Source: Sedimentisphaerales bacterium | GTDB lineage: Bacteria; Planctomycetota; Phycisphaerae; Sedimentisphaerales; Anaerohalosphaeraceae | DNA length: 35,828 nucleotides | Assembly (NCBI GenBank): GCA_028282905.1 | Contig: JANQGW010000154.1 | Location: forward strand, 1-35,828 | Direction: 5' to 3' | In this document: in pieces, positions 26,752 through 35,679 of the stretch | Numbering within the stretch: the first letter of the stretch is position 1 | Layout of the letters: the number at the start of each line of letters is the position of its first letter | The notes under the pieces: generated by a model | Databases searched by the model: none | What the model saw: the letters and a program-made list of their open reading frames with translations, nothing else | Told to the model about the DNA's origin: nothing | Program-made: the position numbers and the translations under genes

Positions 26752-27028
26752 TATTGATATCTCCTATGTCATCAAGAATTTCTACATATTGTCTTAAAAT
26801 AATTCGGTGGAGATTATAACTGCGAAAAGCCTTATTTGGCAATAGATTTCTTACAGTATGAAATAGCTTTTGAGCATTTGTAAAAAAAGCCGGAAATCTA
26901 TCTGAAGGGGGCTTCAGGCCGATTGTCTTAAATTTGTTTCAGTTTTTGCAAAGCCTCTTTTCCTCGCTTGGTAGATGACTTTTGTCGACACTAAGTGGAC
27001 GGTATACCTGGGAAGTTTTTGAATTTCC
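26752..27028. other. Divergent intergenic region with a small hairpin
   Basis: No gene is supported here. A perfect hairpin CTGAAG-GGGG-CTTCAG occupies 26902-26917. The region separates the minus-strand BAX-inhibitor operon from the plus-strand genes, so it should hold the promoter of that operon, which I could not pick out with confidence. Confidence 0.4.
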
Positions 27029-27057
27029 TTGACTATTTCGGTTTTTTGTGCTATTAT
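27029..27057 (+). promoter_or_regulatory. Sigma-70-type promoter before the small membrane protein gene
   Basis: TTGACT (27029-27034), a 17-base spacer, and TATTAT (27052-27057): near-consensus boxes at optimal spacing. This leaves a leader of roughly 70 bases before the ATG at 27136. Confidence 0.65.
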
Positions 27058-27135
27058 TCTCGCTCGTTTACGGTTCGCTCTGCCGAATCCAGCGGAGCTT
27101 TGTGGGCCTAATGATTTCCGAAAAAGGTGAAAGAT

Positions 27136-27354
27136 ATGGCCCAATTGCACAAACAAGAATCGCAAATTCCTGCATTGGCAGAGTTTGTCGCTAGTGGACT
27201 AGAAGACAGCCCAGCAGTGTTTCCCAATCAGCTGAGTGCTTTATTCTTCTGGCTGGCCGTCATTCCCGGAAGTCTTGTGACATTTGGGATTTCATTTCTT
27301 TCTTTCAAAAATAAACTTCAAAAAAACAATCTGGCGGACTCTTTGGAAAGGTGA
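27136..27354 (+). CDS. Small single-span membrane protein, unknown function
   Basis: 72 residues from ATG 27136 (AGGTGA 5 to 6 bases upstream; a GTG at 27127 is in frame but less likely). A polar N-terminus (AQLHKQESQIPALAEFVASG) is followed by one hydrophobic helix (LFFWLAVIPGSLVTFGISFL) and a basic tail. No family is recognised. The strong promoter just upstream and clean ribosome site favour a real gene. It ends 84 bases before the large exported protein and might be its leader gene. Confidence 0.55.
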   Translation: MAQLHKQESQIPALAEFVASGLEDSPAVFPNQLSALFFWLAVIPGSLVTFGISFLSFKNKLQKNNLADSLER

Positions 27355-27438
27355 ACTTACAGTATGTCAAGGCTGTGATAGTTTGTCTACAAATATTAAT
27401 TGTGGCTGTTGGAAACTATAAAATCGGGAGATAGGGTT

Positions 27439-30400
27439 ATGAATATCAAATCTTTATGCTATGTATATCTGGCAGCATTGTCACTTTCTCAGGCAATTCA
27501 TGCCGACACAAGTAAATGTTATGACTCTTATGTATTAAACCATTTTTATAGCCTAACTTGTCCAGTCGAAGGTACAACTGGCATGTTTACTGTTCCAGGT
27601 TCTATTAATAGTGATAAGGCTCAAGTGAGACTTTTTGGCGAACCCTTACCTTGGGAGCGTGATAACCTTTGGGTGCAAAGTATGAGAAAAGAACGATATG
27701 AAGAAGCATTAATGGAGATTGTGTGTCTGTCCAATTATGGACCTGCTCAAATCAAAGAAATTCAGCGTGTCTTTTTAGATAGGGCACCAGCGCCAATTCG
27801 TGACAGTGAATTATATGATATATTAACATTATGGTTTTCTAGTCCTTTGACGGGTCACAGCACTTTAAGTGAACTTCAAAGTTTAGGCGTAGACTCATCT
27901 AAAATTAGTTTTGTTTTATCAACGCTTGAAGATCTAAACAATTTATATATTCAGGGGGCGACTCCTCAGCAAGTCGATATATTCCAAGGAACAAGTTTTG
28001 CGGTTTATCAGTCTCCTCAGGTCTGGGCAAAGATTGAGGACTGGATTGGTCCTCTAGCAGAAGCAGCATCGATAATAAATGCAGCTCAGGGACTATCTAC
28101 CGATGTCCGGGATATAGTAACTACAACTTTTTTGGTGTCTTTAATGGCTAATGATGCAGCTCTTGAAAGGCTACAGTTAATTCACAATAACATTCAATCT
28201 TCATCTTTGTGGAATGATCCTGCGTTTCAAAATGCTTATTATGCAGTTAAAGACTTTCTTGAAACTTCTAAGACATCTCAGGTAATTCAGGAATTATTTG
28301 ATAATATTTTGGATCATTTACCAGAACTGACATCTAATTCACTAACACTTGCAGGTGTTTCTGTCGGAAAGATAGCTATTCAGAAGATTATTAGTGCTTC
28401 TGCAGTCAAGTTATCTTTTAGAGCGGCAGGCATGTGGTCAATAGGATTGATTGCATTAGACATGGAGTTTCAATTAATTCTTGGCATTGTGAGACAGCTC
28501 GAAAATTGTGAGTTAAGCGTAGCATGTTCAACGATAGCATATAATTTATGTTTATGTACTCAATATAGTTGCGAATTACGTGTAATGGCAATGTATGCTT
28601 ACTGGGTCTGTGCAGGATATGTAATTGAAGCTTTTGACTGGGAACCTTTGCCTTTTTGGAAATTTGGCGATGATACAGTGGAATTGTGGACAGAATCACA
28701 GTCATATTTTCGTAGCCTTCTAGATTATGAATACAATTATCAATGTGATGCTTTTCCACCTAATGTCGAAATGATATCCCCAACTGCAGGAGATACAATT
28801 TCTGGGATTGTTAATATTGTTGCCTCAGCATACGATGATATTGATGTGCAAGAAGTCAAGTACTATGCCTCAGAAAATGGTAGCACATGGACACAGATAG
28901 GAATTGATATTGAAGGAGCCGATGGATGGTCAGTTTCTTTTGATACGACAAGTTTTTCCTATGATGATACATACTGGTTGTCAGCAGAAGCCGTTGATAC
29001 GTCAGGCAACACCTCACCAAGAGATAATATAAGTATCACTATAGATAACCAAGTCCCGGCACCTCAACTTTATGTTGACCCGGTATCAATAACTTTTGAC
29101 GGAATATTAGTTGGGCAAGTAGCCCAGGCAGCTTATGTTGTTCAGAATACTGGTACATCTCAAATGTCTTGGCAGGCAAATACATCTCAGTCGTGGATTA
29201 GCAATATTTCACCATCAAGCTGGGCGTTTAGTGCCGGAGAATCCAGAGTTGTCACCGTGACTGTAAATACGAATGGATTTTTGGCAGATAACACTTACAA
29301 TGGAACGATAAAAAACATCTCAAATGGCGGCGATCAAAACGTATCTATTGTTCTTAAAACAACTTCACCAGGCAGTGGTAGTGGATCAACGACTCTTAAC
29401 CCGACAGAAGATGCCCATATATACCAGCTATATCCAGACACGAACTATAATCAAACAAGAATGCGAATCGGAAAATCTTCAGGTTGGGATTATGCTGGAT
29501 TATTAAAATTTGATATGTCGTCATTGATGGGGAAAAATGCGGTCATAGAGTCTGCTTATCTTGCCCTTTACTGTGACGGTGTTTATGACCCTGATAACGA
29601 TTCACAAGAATTCAGGGTATATCGCTCCACCAAGAATTGGAATCAATCAACAGTCACTTATAACAGTAATGGAATTTATTATAACGTAAACGTTCATTCG
29701 GATGACTTTATGTGCGATAGTACAGGTTGGATCAGAGATATTGATGTCAAGTCTCATGTGAGTTCGTGGATTGGAGGAAGTGATAACTATGGTTTTATGA
29801 TTCGACTCCCTTCCCCCTCGAATGGCACGAAATATTGTGACTTTAACTCTTCTGAAAATTCCAATCCTCCTGAACTACATATTCAATATGTCTTAAAAGA
29901 TGGAATTTTGCCAACTCTCTCTATTACACAGCCCTATGCTGGGCAGATTTTCTATACACCCGATATTGCAGTTTCAGGGACTGCCTATGATGCAAGCGGA
30001 TTAATGGACATTGAAGTACGTGTGAATAATGGAGTTTGGGCAGATGCTAGTGGTTTGGAATCATGGAGTTTGCCTATAACGCTTATGGAAGGAGGGAATC
30101 TTATTGAAGTCAAGGCAACAGATGATACATATGAGAAAAGGACACTTTCTCAATATGTTTACTACTACCCGCCGGATTATATGCTTGGATGCTACCCACC
30201 AAATATTATCGTTAAGCAAGGGACCAATGGCAGTGCTTCAGCCTATCTAACGTCGCTGAACACATTTAATTCAAGCATAATGTTGTCTGTTTCAGGACTT
30301 CCTTCCGGTTCTGAAGCAACTTTCATGAACAATCCGATAACGCCTACAGACTCAGCAAATATCATATTTGATGCGGACGTCTCGACAGCTACGGGGACTT

Positions 30401-31272
30401 ATCCAATTATAGTAACTGCCAGTGGTGGTGGAGTATCAAATAAATCGCAGACAATTAACTTAGTTGTTCAGGATGGTATGACACCAGATATTTCAATATT
30501 AAATCCAACAGCCGAAGCGACTTACATAACGCCAACTCGCAACCTTACCATTAGTGGTACTGCAAGCGATACAGGCTCCGGGATGCTGGCTGCCACAATA
30601 AATACAGGTCAGGTTAATACGGGGACACCTGAAAACTGGTCGTTCGATGTATCATTGACAGATGGCTGGAACTCTTTTGCAGTTACGGCTGTCGATGCTC
30701 TGGGCAATCAGGCTCAAGATGTAATTTCGATTAAATACATGCCGCCATTGCCTGAGGTGGTGACAGGGCCCAATCCAGAAGCCGGTGCTATGGGAGTACC
30801 TGTCAATCCTACTCTTCAGTGGAACACTGCGAGCTATGCAACAAGCTATGATATATATATTGGGCCAACATTAACTGAGGTGCAAGATGCGAATTCTCTT
30901 ACGGTTGGTATTTATCAGGGCAATGTTACACAAAATACATTTATTCCAGGTGTAATGGCAGGTGAAACTCAACACTTCTGGAGGGTTGACAGCGTAAATA
31001 TTTCCGGAACAACAGCAGGTAATGTTTGGGGCTTTACGACCTCAATCCCTGTTCTTGTAGGTGACGTTAATGGTGACTTCAAAATTGATATTTTCGACCT
31101 GGTAGTTGTGACAGGTTCATATGCACGTAATGTGGGAGATGGACAAAATCCATCATGGAACTATCTCGGAGATGCGTCGGAACCTGACATGGCAGATGTC
31201 AATAATGATGGTACGGTTGATATTTTCGATCTTGTTGTGATAAGCAGCCATTTTGGCGAAGAATATCCATAG
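27439..31272 (+). CDS. Large exported multidomain protein with DNRLRE, Ig/FN3-like modules and C-terminal dockerin
   Basis: 1277 residues from ATG 27439 (GGGAG 8 bases upstream; signal peptide MNIKSLCYVYLAALSLSQAIHA). Residues about 25-435 form a mainly helical domain with scattered cysteines that I do not recognise. Then: Ig-like at about 440-535 (VEMISPTAGDTISG); a choice-of-anchor/BACON-like module at about 540-640 (SWISNISPSSWAFSAGES); a DNRLRE domain at about 649-815 (TEDAHIYQLYPDTNYNQ, LLKFDMSSL); Ig-like at about 822-910; a beta module at 911-1010; Ig-like at 1012-1105; FN3-like at 1107-1205. A full type I dockerin with two calcium loops closes it at about 1207-1275 (GDVNGDFKIDIFDLVVV and ADVNNDGTVDIFDLVVI). 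The N-terminal domain probably carries the specific function; the rest is scaffold and docking. Confidence 0.85.
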   Translation: MNIKSLCYVYLAALSLSQAIHADTSKCYDSYVLNHFYSLTCPVEGTTGMFTVPGSINSDKAQVRLFGEPLPWERDNLWVQSMRKERYEEALMEIVCLSNYGPAQIKEIQRVFLDRAPAPIRDSELYDILTLWFSSPLTGHSTLSELQSLGVDSSKISFVLSTLEDLNNLYIQGATPQQVDIFQGTSFAVYQSPQVWAKIEDWIGPLAEAASIINAAQGLSTDVRDIVTTTFLVSLMANDAALERLQLIHNNIQSSSLWNDPAFQNAYYAVKDFLETSKTSQVIQELFDNILDHLPELTSNSLTLAGVSVGKIAIQKIISASAVKLSFRAAGMWSIGLIALDMEFQLILGIVRQLENCELSVACSTIAYNLCLCTQYSCELRVMAMYAYWVCAGYVIEAFDWEPLPFWKFGDDTVELWTESQSYFRSLLDYEYNYQCDAFPPNVEMISPTAGDTISGIVNIVASAYDDIDVQEVKYYASENGSTWTQIGIDIEGADGWSVSFDTTSFSYDDTYWLSAEAVDTSGNTSPRDNISITIDNQVPAPQLYVDPVSITFDGILVGQVAQAAYVVQNTGTSQMSWQANTSQSWISNISPSSWAFSAGESRVVTVTVNTNGFLADNTYNGTIKNISNGGDQNVSIVLKTTSPGSGSGSTTLNPTEDAHIYQLYPDTNYNQTRMRIGKSSGWDYAGLLKFDMSSLMGKNAVIESAYLALYCDGVYDPDNDSQEFRVYRSTKNWNQSTVTYNSNGIYYNVNVHSDDFMCDSTGWIRDIDVKSHVSSWIGGSDNYGFMIRLPSPSNGTKYCDFNSSENSNPPELHIQYVLKDGILPTLSITQPYAGQIFYTPDIAVSGTAYDASGLMDIEVRVNNGVWADASGLESWSLPITLMEGGNLIEVKATDDTYEKRTLSQYVYYYPPDYMLGCYPPNIIVKQGTNGSASAYLTSLNTFNSSIMLSVSGLPSGSEATFMNNPITPTDSANIIFDADVSTATGTYPIIVTASGGGVSNKSQTINLVVQDGMTPDISILNPTAEATYITPTRNLTISGTASDTGSGMLAATINTGQVNTGTPENWSFDVSLTDGWNSFAVTAVDALGNQAQDVISIKYMPPLPEVVTGPNPEAGAMGVPVNPTLQWNTASYATSYDIYIGPTLTEVQDANSLTVGIYQGNVTQNTFIPGVMAGETQHFWRVDSVNISGTTAGNVWGFTTSIPVLVGDVNGDFKIDIFDLVVVTGSYARNVGDGQNPSWNYLGDASEPDMADVNNDGTVDIFDLVVISSHFGEEYP

Positions 31273-31331
31273 TTACGTTGATTTTGAAAACTCTTAACAG
31301 AACAAAGTTCAATTTCTTGGGAGAATGAAAA

Positions 31332-34025
31332 ATGTCAAAAAATGTTATCTTATTAATGATTGGAATATGTATTTTAGGTGTAAATGCTGAGGCGTTGCAG
31401 TATTTAACGATCTCTGATTATGGAAAGCACTATGGACCCGAGTGTGATTATCCCAGTCTTCCAAGTTCAGAAACACAATGGGCTGATGGAAGGGACATGT
31501 ACCTTAATGTGGTTCTTGTAAACGAACGTAGTTATGATGTTACTCTACAATCGAGGACTACATGGTATAGACCCGATGGAACCCAGCAAGATTCTGATAC
31601 ATTTACAGCAGAAACTTTGCAGTCTGGATACTATGGTTGCTGGTGGTTCAATATGGTAGGTTATCCAACTTGCCCAGGTAATTGGAGATGTGTTCTGGAA
31701 ATAAGAGAACGCCCTGCAGGAGGTTCTTTTAATAGCTGGCAAACGGCAGTTGATACAAATTTCAACGTTATTGATTCAAAGCCCAGTGCTGACAACCCTT
31801 CGCCTTCCAACTCAAATCCTGGCCCCGGGGATGTAATCCAAATTAGTGTAAATGTATCTAATGCTGCTCAATACAACTGGTCTTGGAGTGATAATGGTGC
31901 AGGTGGAACTTTCAATCCTCAAAGCGGTAATACTAATAACGACTGCCCTGGGACTTATCAAAATATTACCAATTACACAGTTCCTCAAAGTCCTGGCCAG
32001 AGTATAAAAATTACGTTTACGGCTAGTAATTCGCGTGGAAGTGATATTGAAAATAAATATATTTCAGTGAAAAATGTCTATACGCTAAGTACTACTGTTA
32101 ATCCGTATGGAGTAGGAACTGTAGATCCATCAGGAGGTGAATATCTGGAAGGAACAAATGTGCCATTATCTGCAACTTCGACAAATCCTTACTATGAATT
32201 TGACTATTGGAGTGGTGATGCTTCTGGAACTAATTCAACTACAAGTGTTACAATGAATACCAATAAAGCAGTTACTGCAAATTTCAGACTGAAAACTTAT
32301 ACATTAACAACTGAAGTGTCTCCTCCTGGTGTTGGTTCCATTATACTTAGTCCTGATGGAGGATCTTATCAAGCAGGAAGAAACGTCACAGCTGTTGCAC
32401 AATCTACATCTTCTGAGTACATTTTTGATCATTGGGAAATTGATTTGTCAGGCTCTAATTCAACCGAAAATATTACGATGGATGCTAATAAGTCAATTAG
32501 GGCCGTTTTTGTTTTGAAGGAATGGCAACTGACGACAAATATCGATCCTCCAGAAGCGGGTAGCATTGTTCCCTCAAATGGTAATTATACCCATGGAACA
32601 GCCCTAGATCTTGACGCACAAGCAAATTCCGGATGGGAGTTTTCTAATTGGAGCGGAGATGCCACTGGAACGGAAAATCCATTTAGACTTACAATGGATT
32701 CTCACAAATCAGTGACTGCCCACTTTACACTTATTGAATACACTCTTACTATAGAACCAAGCACCGGGGGGTATGTTGACCTCAGTCCTTCAGGTGGAGT
32801 ATATAGCTATGGTACAACTGTCATATTGACACCACAGCACAATACGGGTTACGCTTTTGACCATTGGGACACTGACCCCGCTTACAGAGTTCCTACCGAA
32901 ACATCTCCCGGTTCTGGTTCTTACGAAATTGTTGCCGATGGTGATTTAACTGTAAAACCGGTATTTATAGTAGACTCAACGACTGAATTAAGTTTGCAGC
33001 CTTCCTATCAAGAAGCTGCAATGGGAAATAACTTTACCGTAGATGTTCAAATTGCCAATGTAGAAAATCTATACGGTCACGAAATAGATATATCTTTCGA
33101 TCCTAATGTTTTAGAGGTGTTATCTGTGACTCAAGGTGATTTTTTGAGCCAAGGAGGTGTAGATCCGGTATATTGGCAGCCGCCAACCATTGATAATGTT
33201 AATGGGCGTATCATTGATATTGTCAATGTTCGAATAACGCCAGGAGTAGGCATTAATGGATCGGGAATATTAGCATCAATTGAGTTTCATGAAAAATCTG
33301 AAAGTACTGAAGACTATAATACTCAAATAGATTTTGATGTTGTAGAGACTAAACTGTCAGATCCTGCAGCAAATCAATTGCCGGTGTTAACATATGTTTC
33401 TGCTGTAATTGATGCTCTATATAACCAAGGGCTTCTTGGTGATTTCGATAATGACAATGACGTTGATTTGGCAGACTTTGGAATATTCTCAGCATCGTGG
33501 AATACTTCAAGTGGTGATCCAGCTTGGAATCAGGATTGTGATATGAATGTTCCTCCTGATAGCGCTATTGACATTTTAGACTTATTAGTTTTTGCAAATA
33601 ATTGGTTGGCAAGAATATTTGATGAGGGCTTTGAATCAGGGGGCTTTTCTACTTTTAACTGGCAACATTCAGGGGCAGCTTATTGGAATGTCGTAACCGA
33701 TGCTGCATATGAGGGAACATATTCCGCAAAGTCTGGATCTATATCTGATGACCAACAAAGTATTCTTGAAGTTACTACAATTGCGGAAACGAACACCTTT
33801 AGTTTTTCTAGCCGCATATCTAGTGAACTGGACTACGACTTTTTAGTATTCTACATTGACGGCAAGAAGAAATGGGAAGGTTCTGGAGAACAGAATTGGA
33901 GTGACCATCTATTCACTGTGACTGCAGGTAACCAGTATACATTTAAATGGGCATATGAAAAGGATGCCTCAGACAGTAGCGGGTCAGATTGCGCTTGGAT
34001 CGATTCGATACATTTTGTTGAATAA
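31332..34025 (+). CDS. Exported protein with four InlB-type repeats, a cohesin domain and a dockerin
   Basis: 897 residues from ATG 31332 (GGGAGA 7 bases upstream; signal peptide MSKNVILLMIGICILGVNA). Order: an N-terminal beta domain at about 21-145 with several cysteines and tryptophans; an Ig-like linker to about 248; four divergent InlB B-type repeats at about 250-317, 322-395, 397-470 and 470-548 (YTLSTTVNPYGVGTVDPSGG; each ends FDYWSGDASGT-like then MNTNKAVTANF-like); a cohesin domain at about 551-690 (FTVDVQIANVENLYGHEIDI, SFDPNVLEVLSV, ILASIEFH); a dockerin pair at about 701-762 (GDFDNDNDVDLADFGIF); and a C-terminal beta domain. It follows the dockerin protein by 59 bases on the same strand, so one operon holds a cohesin and dockerins. 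Cohesin-dockerin binding between them is inferred. Confidence 0.87.
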   Translation: MSKNVILLMIGICILGVNAEALQYLTISDYGKHYGPECDYPSLPSSETQWADGRDMYLNVVLVNERSYDVTLQSRTTWYRPDGTQQDSDTFTAETLQSGYYGCWWFNMVGYPTCPGNWRCVLEIRERPAGGSFNSWQTAVDTNFNVIDSKPSADNPSPSNSNPGPGDVIQISVNVSNAAQYNWSWSDNGAGGTFNPQSGNTNNDCPGTYQNITNYTVPQSPGQSIKITFTASNSRGSDIENKYISVKNVYTLSTTVNPYGVGTVDPSGGEYLEGTNVPLSATSTNPYYEFDYWSGDASGTNSTTSVTMNTNKAVTANFRLKTYTLTTEVSPPGVGSIILSPDGGSYQAGRNVTAVAQSTSSEYIFDHWEIDLSGSNSTENITMDANKSIRAVFVLKEWQLTTNIDPPEAGSIVPSNGNYTHGTALDLDAQANSGWEFSNWSGDATGTENPFRLTMDSHKSVTAHFTLIEYTLTIEPSTGGYVDLSPSGGVYSYGTTVILTPQHNTGYAFDHWDTDPAYRVPTETSPGSGSYEIVADGDLTVKPVFIVDSTTELSLQPSYQEAAMGNNFTVDVQIANVENLYGHEIDISFDPNVLEVLSVTQGDFLSQGGVDPVYWQPPTIDNVNGRIIDIVNVRITPGVGINGSGILASIEFHEKSESTEDYNTQIDFDVVETKLSDPAANQLPVLTYVSAVIDALYNQGLLGDFDNDNDVDLADFGIFSASWNTSSGDPAWNQDCDMNVPPDSAIDILDLLVFANNWLARIFDEGFESGGFSTFNWQHSGAAYWNVVTDAAYEGTYSAKSGSISDDQQSILEVTTIAETNTFSFSSRISSELDYDFLVFYIDGKKKWEGSGEQNWSDHLFTVTAGNQYTFKWAYEKDASDSSGSDCAWIDSIHFVE

Positions 34026-34075
34026 ACAGAACAGGCAATGACAAGTAGCAATTGGAATGTGACATGTTATTACAA

Positions 34076-34112
34076 AAATAATAAGGGGTGTCTGTGCTGC
34101 CCCTTATTATTT
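34076..34112 (+). terminator. Strong intrinsic terminator after the cohesin gene
   Basis: AAATAATAAGGGG (34076-34088) pairs perfectly with CCCCTTATTATTT (34100-34112), 13 pairs around an 11-base loop, with A- and T-rich flanks usable in both directions. It closes the two-gene operon. The 34113-34290 stretch after it has no gene, except that the last 25 bases or so may be the left end of the insertion sequence. Confidence 0.85.
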
Positions 34113-34290
34113 CTATTTCATTTAATACTTAGAGAAATTTTTGTGATATGACGATTGGATATTGAAAATACGACACCCGAAGTTGATTTGATGGGCTGAA
34201 AGATTTGGCTGGTTTGTTTCTACTAAGCTTTTTCTAATTAATCAAGGATTTTTCCTGGAATGTAGAAATGTCAATTTGGCGGTAATGTAT

Positions 34291-35352
34291 ATGAAAACTC
34301 AACCTTGGACAATATTGTTGGTGATGCTGGCTGGATGGCTTAACCGGCATCAGCAGGATGTAATCGAGTATCTGAAAGAAGAGAATAAAATCTTACATGA
34401 AAAAATCGGGACCAAAAGAATCCTTCTAAATGATAAGCAAAAGATTCGGCTTTCTCGATTGGCTAAGAAGTTGGGCAGAAAGGTATTGGAAGATGCCTGC
34501 TGTGCCTTTTCCCCAGATACTTTACTTGGCTGGCATAGAAAAATGGTTGCCAGGAAATACGATGGCTCTGACAAACGGAAGGGCGGCAGGAACCGCATTG
34601 CTCCCGAAGTAGAGGCTCTTATTATCATGCTGGCCCGAAAGAACAAGACTTGGGGTTCCAGAAGAATCAAAGGAGCATTAAAACACCTTGGCTATAAAGT
34701 GTGCCATACTACTATTGACAAAGTTCTATTAAGAAATGGTTATGATCCCAGTCCCGACCGGGGCAGAAGAACTCAATGGTCAGAATTTCTCAAATCTCAC
34801 TGGGAATCTCTGGCGGCCATCGATTTCTTCACACAGGAAATTTATACTTGGGCGGGATTAACTCGGTATTATGTCCTGGTTTGTATTGACTATTCGACTC
34901 GCAAGGTAGAGGTGGTTGGCATCTCTCAACAGCCTCATGGGGCATGGATGAAGCAGATGGCCCGCAATTTAACAGATCCTTTCAGTGGCTTCTTGAAGGA
35001 TAAAAAGTATTTCATCCATGACCGAGAACCTTTATTCACGAAAGAGTTCAGGGATATTCTCAAAGATTCCGGGGTAAAGCCAATTCGCACTCTCCCGATG
35101 TCACCTCATTTGAATTGCGTGATTGAGAGATTTATAAAAACTATAAAAACCGAATGTTTAAACAGAATGCTGATCTTCGGAGAGCGTCATTTAGAATATA
35201 TTACTTTCGAATTTGTAACACATTATCACACGGAGCGTCCGCACCAGGGGCTGGATAACGAAATCATTGAACCACCTCCCCAAGGAACCGGAGAAATTGT
35301 CTGCCGAGAGCGGCTCGGTGGACTTTTGAAGTCATATAGGAGGGCCGCATGA
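34291..35352 (+). CDS. Full-length DDE (rve integrase-core) transposase, IS copy 3 of 3
   Basis: 353 residues from ATG 34291, chosen by alignment with the starts of the truncated copies; upstream TTG and ATG codons at 34276 and 34285 are in frame. The N-terminal third has HTH-like segments (KIRLSRLAKKLGRKVLEDAC, WHRKMVARKYDGS, WGSRRIKGALKHLGY). The retroviral-type integrase core shows the first D in AAIDFFTQE, the second in FIHDREPLF and the E in NCVIERFIKTIKTECL, then YHTERPHQGLDN. All three catalytic residues are present, so it may be active. The family is IS3/IS481-like by the core; I cannot fix it further. Terminal inverted repeats were not clear: the left flank holds TCAATTTGGCGG, and a partial match occurs after the stop. 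Confidence 0.9.
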   Translation: MKTQPWTILLVMLAGWLNRHQQDVIEYLKEENKILHEKIGTKRILLNDKQKIRLSRLAKKLGRKVLEDACCAFSPDTLLGWHRKMVARKYDGSDKRKGGRNRIAPEVEALIIMLARKNKTWGSRRIKGALKHLGYKVCHTTIDKVLLRNGYDPSPDRGRRTQWSEFLKSHWESLAAIDFFTQEIYTWAGLTRYYVLVCIDYSTRKVEVVGISQQPHGAWMKQMARNLTDPFSGFLKDKKYFIHDREPLFTKEFRDILKDSGVKPIRTLPMSPHLNCVIERFIKTIKTECLNRMLIFGERHLEYITFEFVTHYHTERPHQGLDNEIIEPPPQGTGEIVCRERLGGLLKSYRRAA

Positions 35353-35398
35353 GATGTAAGATGAACAAGTTGACATTACTCAGGAGGCCGGATTTGAC

Positions 35399-35435
35399 TC
35401 AATTAACTGAGATTGGAATAGCTTCAGTTAATTGA
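35399..35435 (+). terminator. Inverted repeat after the transposase gene
   Basis: TCAATTAACTGA (35399-35410) and TCAGTTAATTGA (35424-35435) are perfect 12-base arms with a 13-base loop, 46 bases after the transposase stop. There is no T tract. It may end the transposase transcript or be part of the IS right end. Confidence 0.45.
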
Positions 35436-35516
35436 TTGTGAGAAACATTTGAAGGGGGGATAAGTGCGTATCTGATGAGCTCTAAAATTCAGGTATAGGT
35501 TAATCCAAGTCTACTG

Positions 35517-35539
35517 TTTGCAACAGAATTTGCAACAGA
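35517..35539 (+). repeat. Short tandem direct repeat TTTGCAACAGA x2
   Basis: Two exact 11-base copies at 35517-35527 and 35529-35539 with a one-base gap, about 110 bases before the tRNA-like fragment. Such arm-type repeats can flank integrase attachment sites, but two copies could also be chance. The surrounding 35436-35649 DNA has no supported gene. Confidence 0.5.
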
Positions 35540-35649
35540 GATGCTCGTCCAGGCTTCGGTTAGCCTTCGGTTGTGCTACGGTTGCCGTCATAAGTCTTTT
35601 TCGTTCAATTGTTAATCGTTTATTCACAAGTACTTACAAAACCCTTGAA

Positions 35650-35679
35650 CGGACTGAAAATCCGTGTGTCGGCGGTTCA
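35650..35679 (+). tRNA. tRNA-Phe-like fragment, possible attachment-site scar
   Basis: The 30 bases contain an anticodon stem CGGA/TCCG around a loop with anticodon GAA, then the variable loop and the start of a T arm (GGCGGTTC), as in bacterial tRNA-Phe. There is no D arm, acceptor stem or completed T stem on either side, so this is a fragment, not a gene. Integrative elements that use tRNA-Phe leave such duplicated 3'-half pieces at one end. No integrase is visible up to the end of the window (35680-35828 has nothing I can support). Confidence 0.55.

Noticed and set aside
32079..32990. Possible CRISPR or DNA-level repeat array
   Set aside because: The repetition is at protein level (four InlB-type domains) with diverged DNA. 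No short, regularly spaced repeats were seen anywhere in the window.
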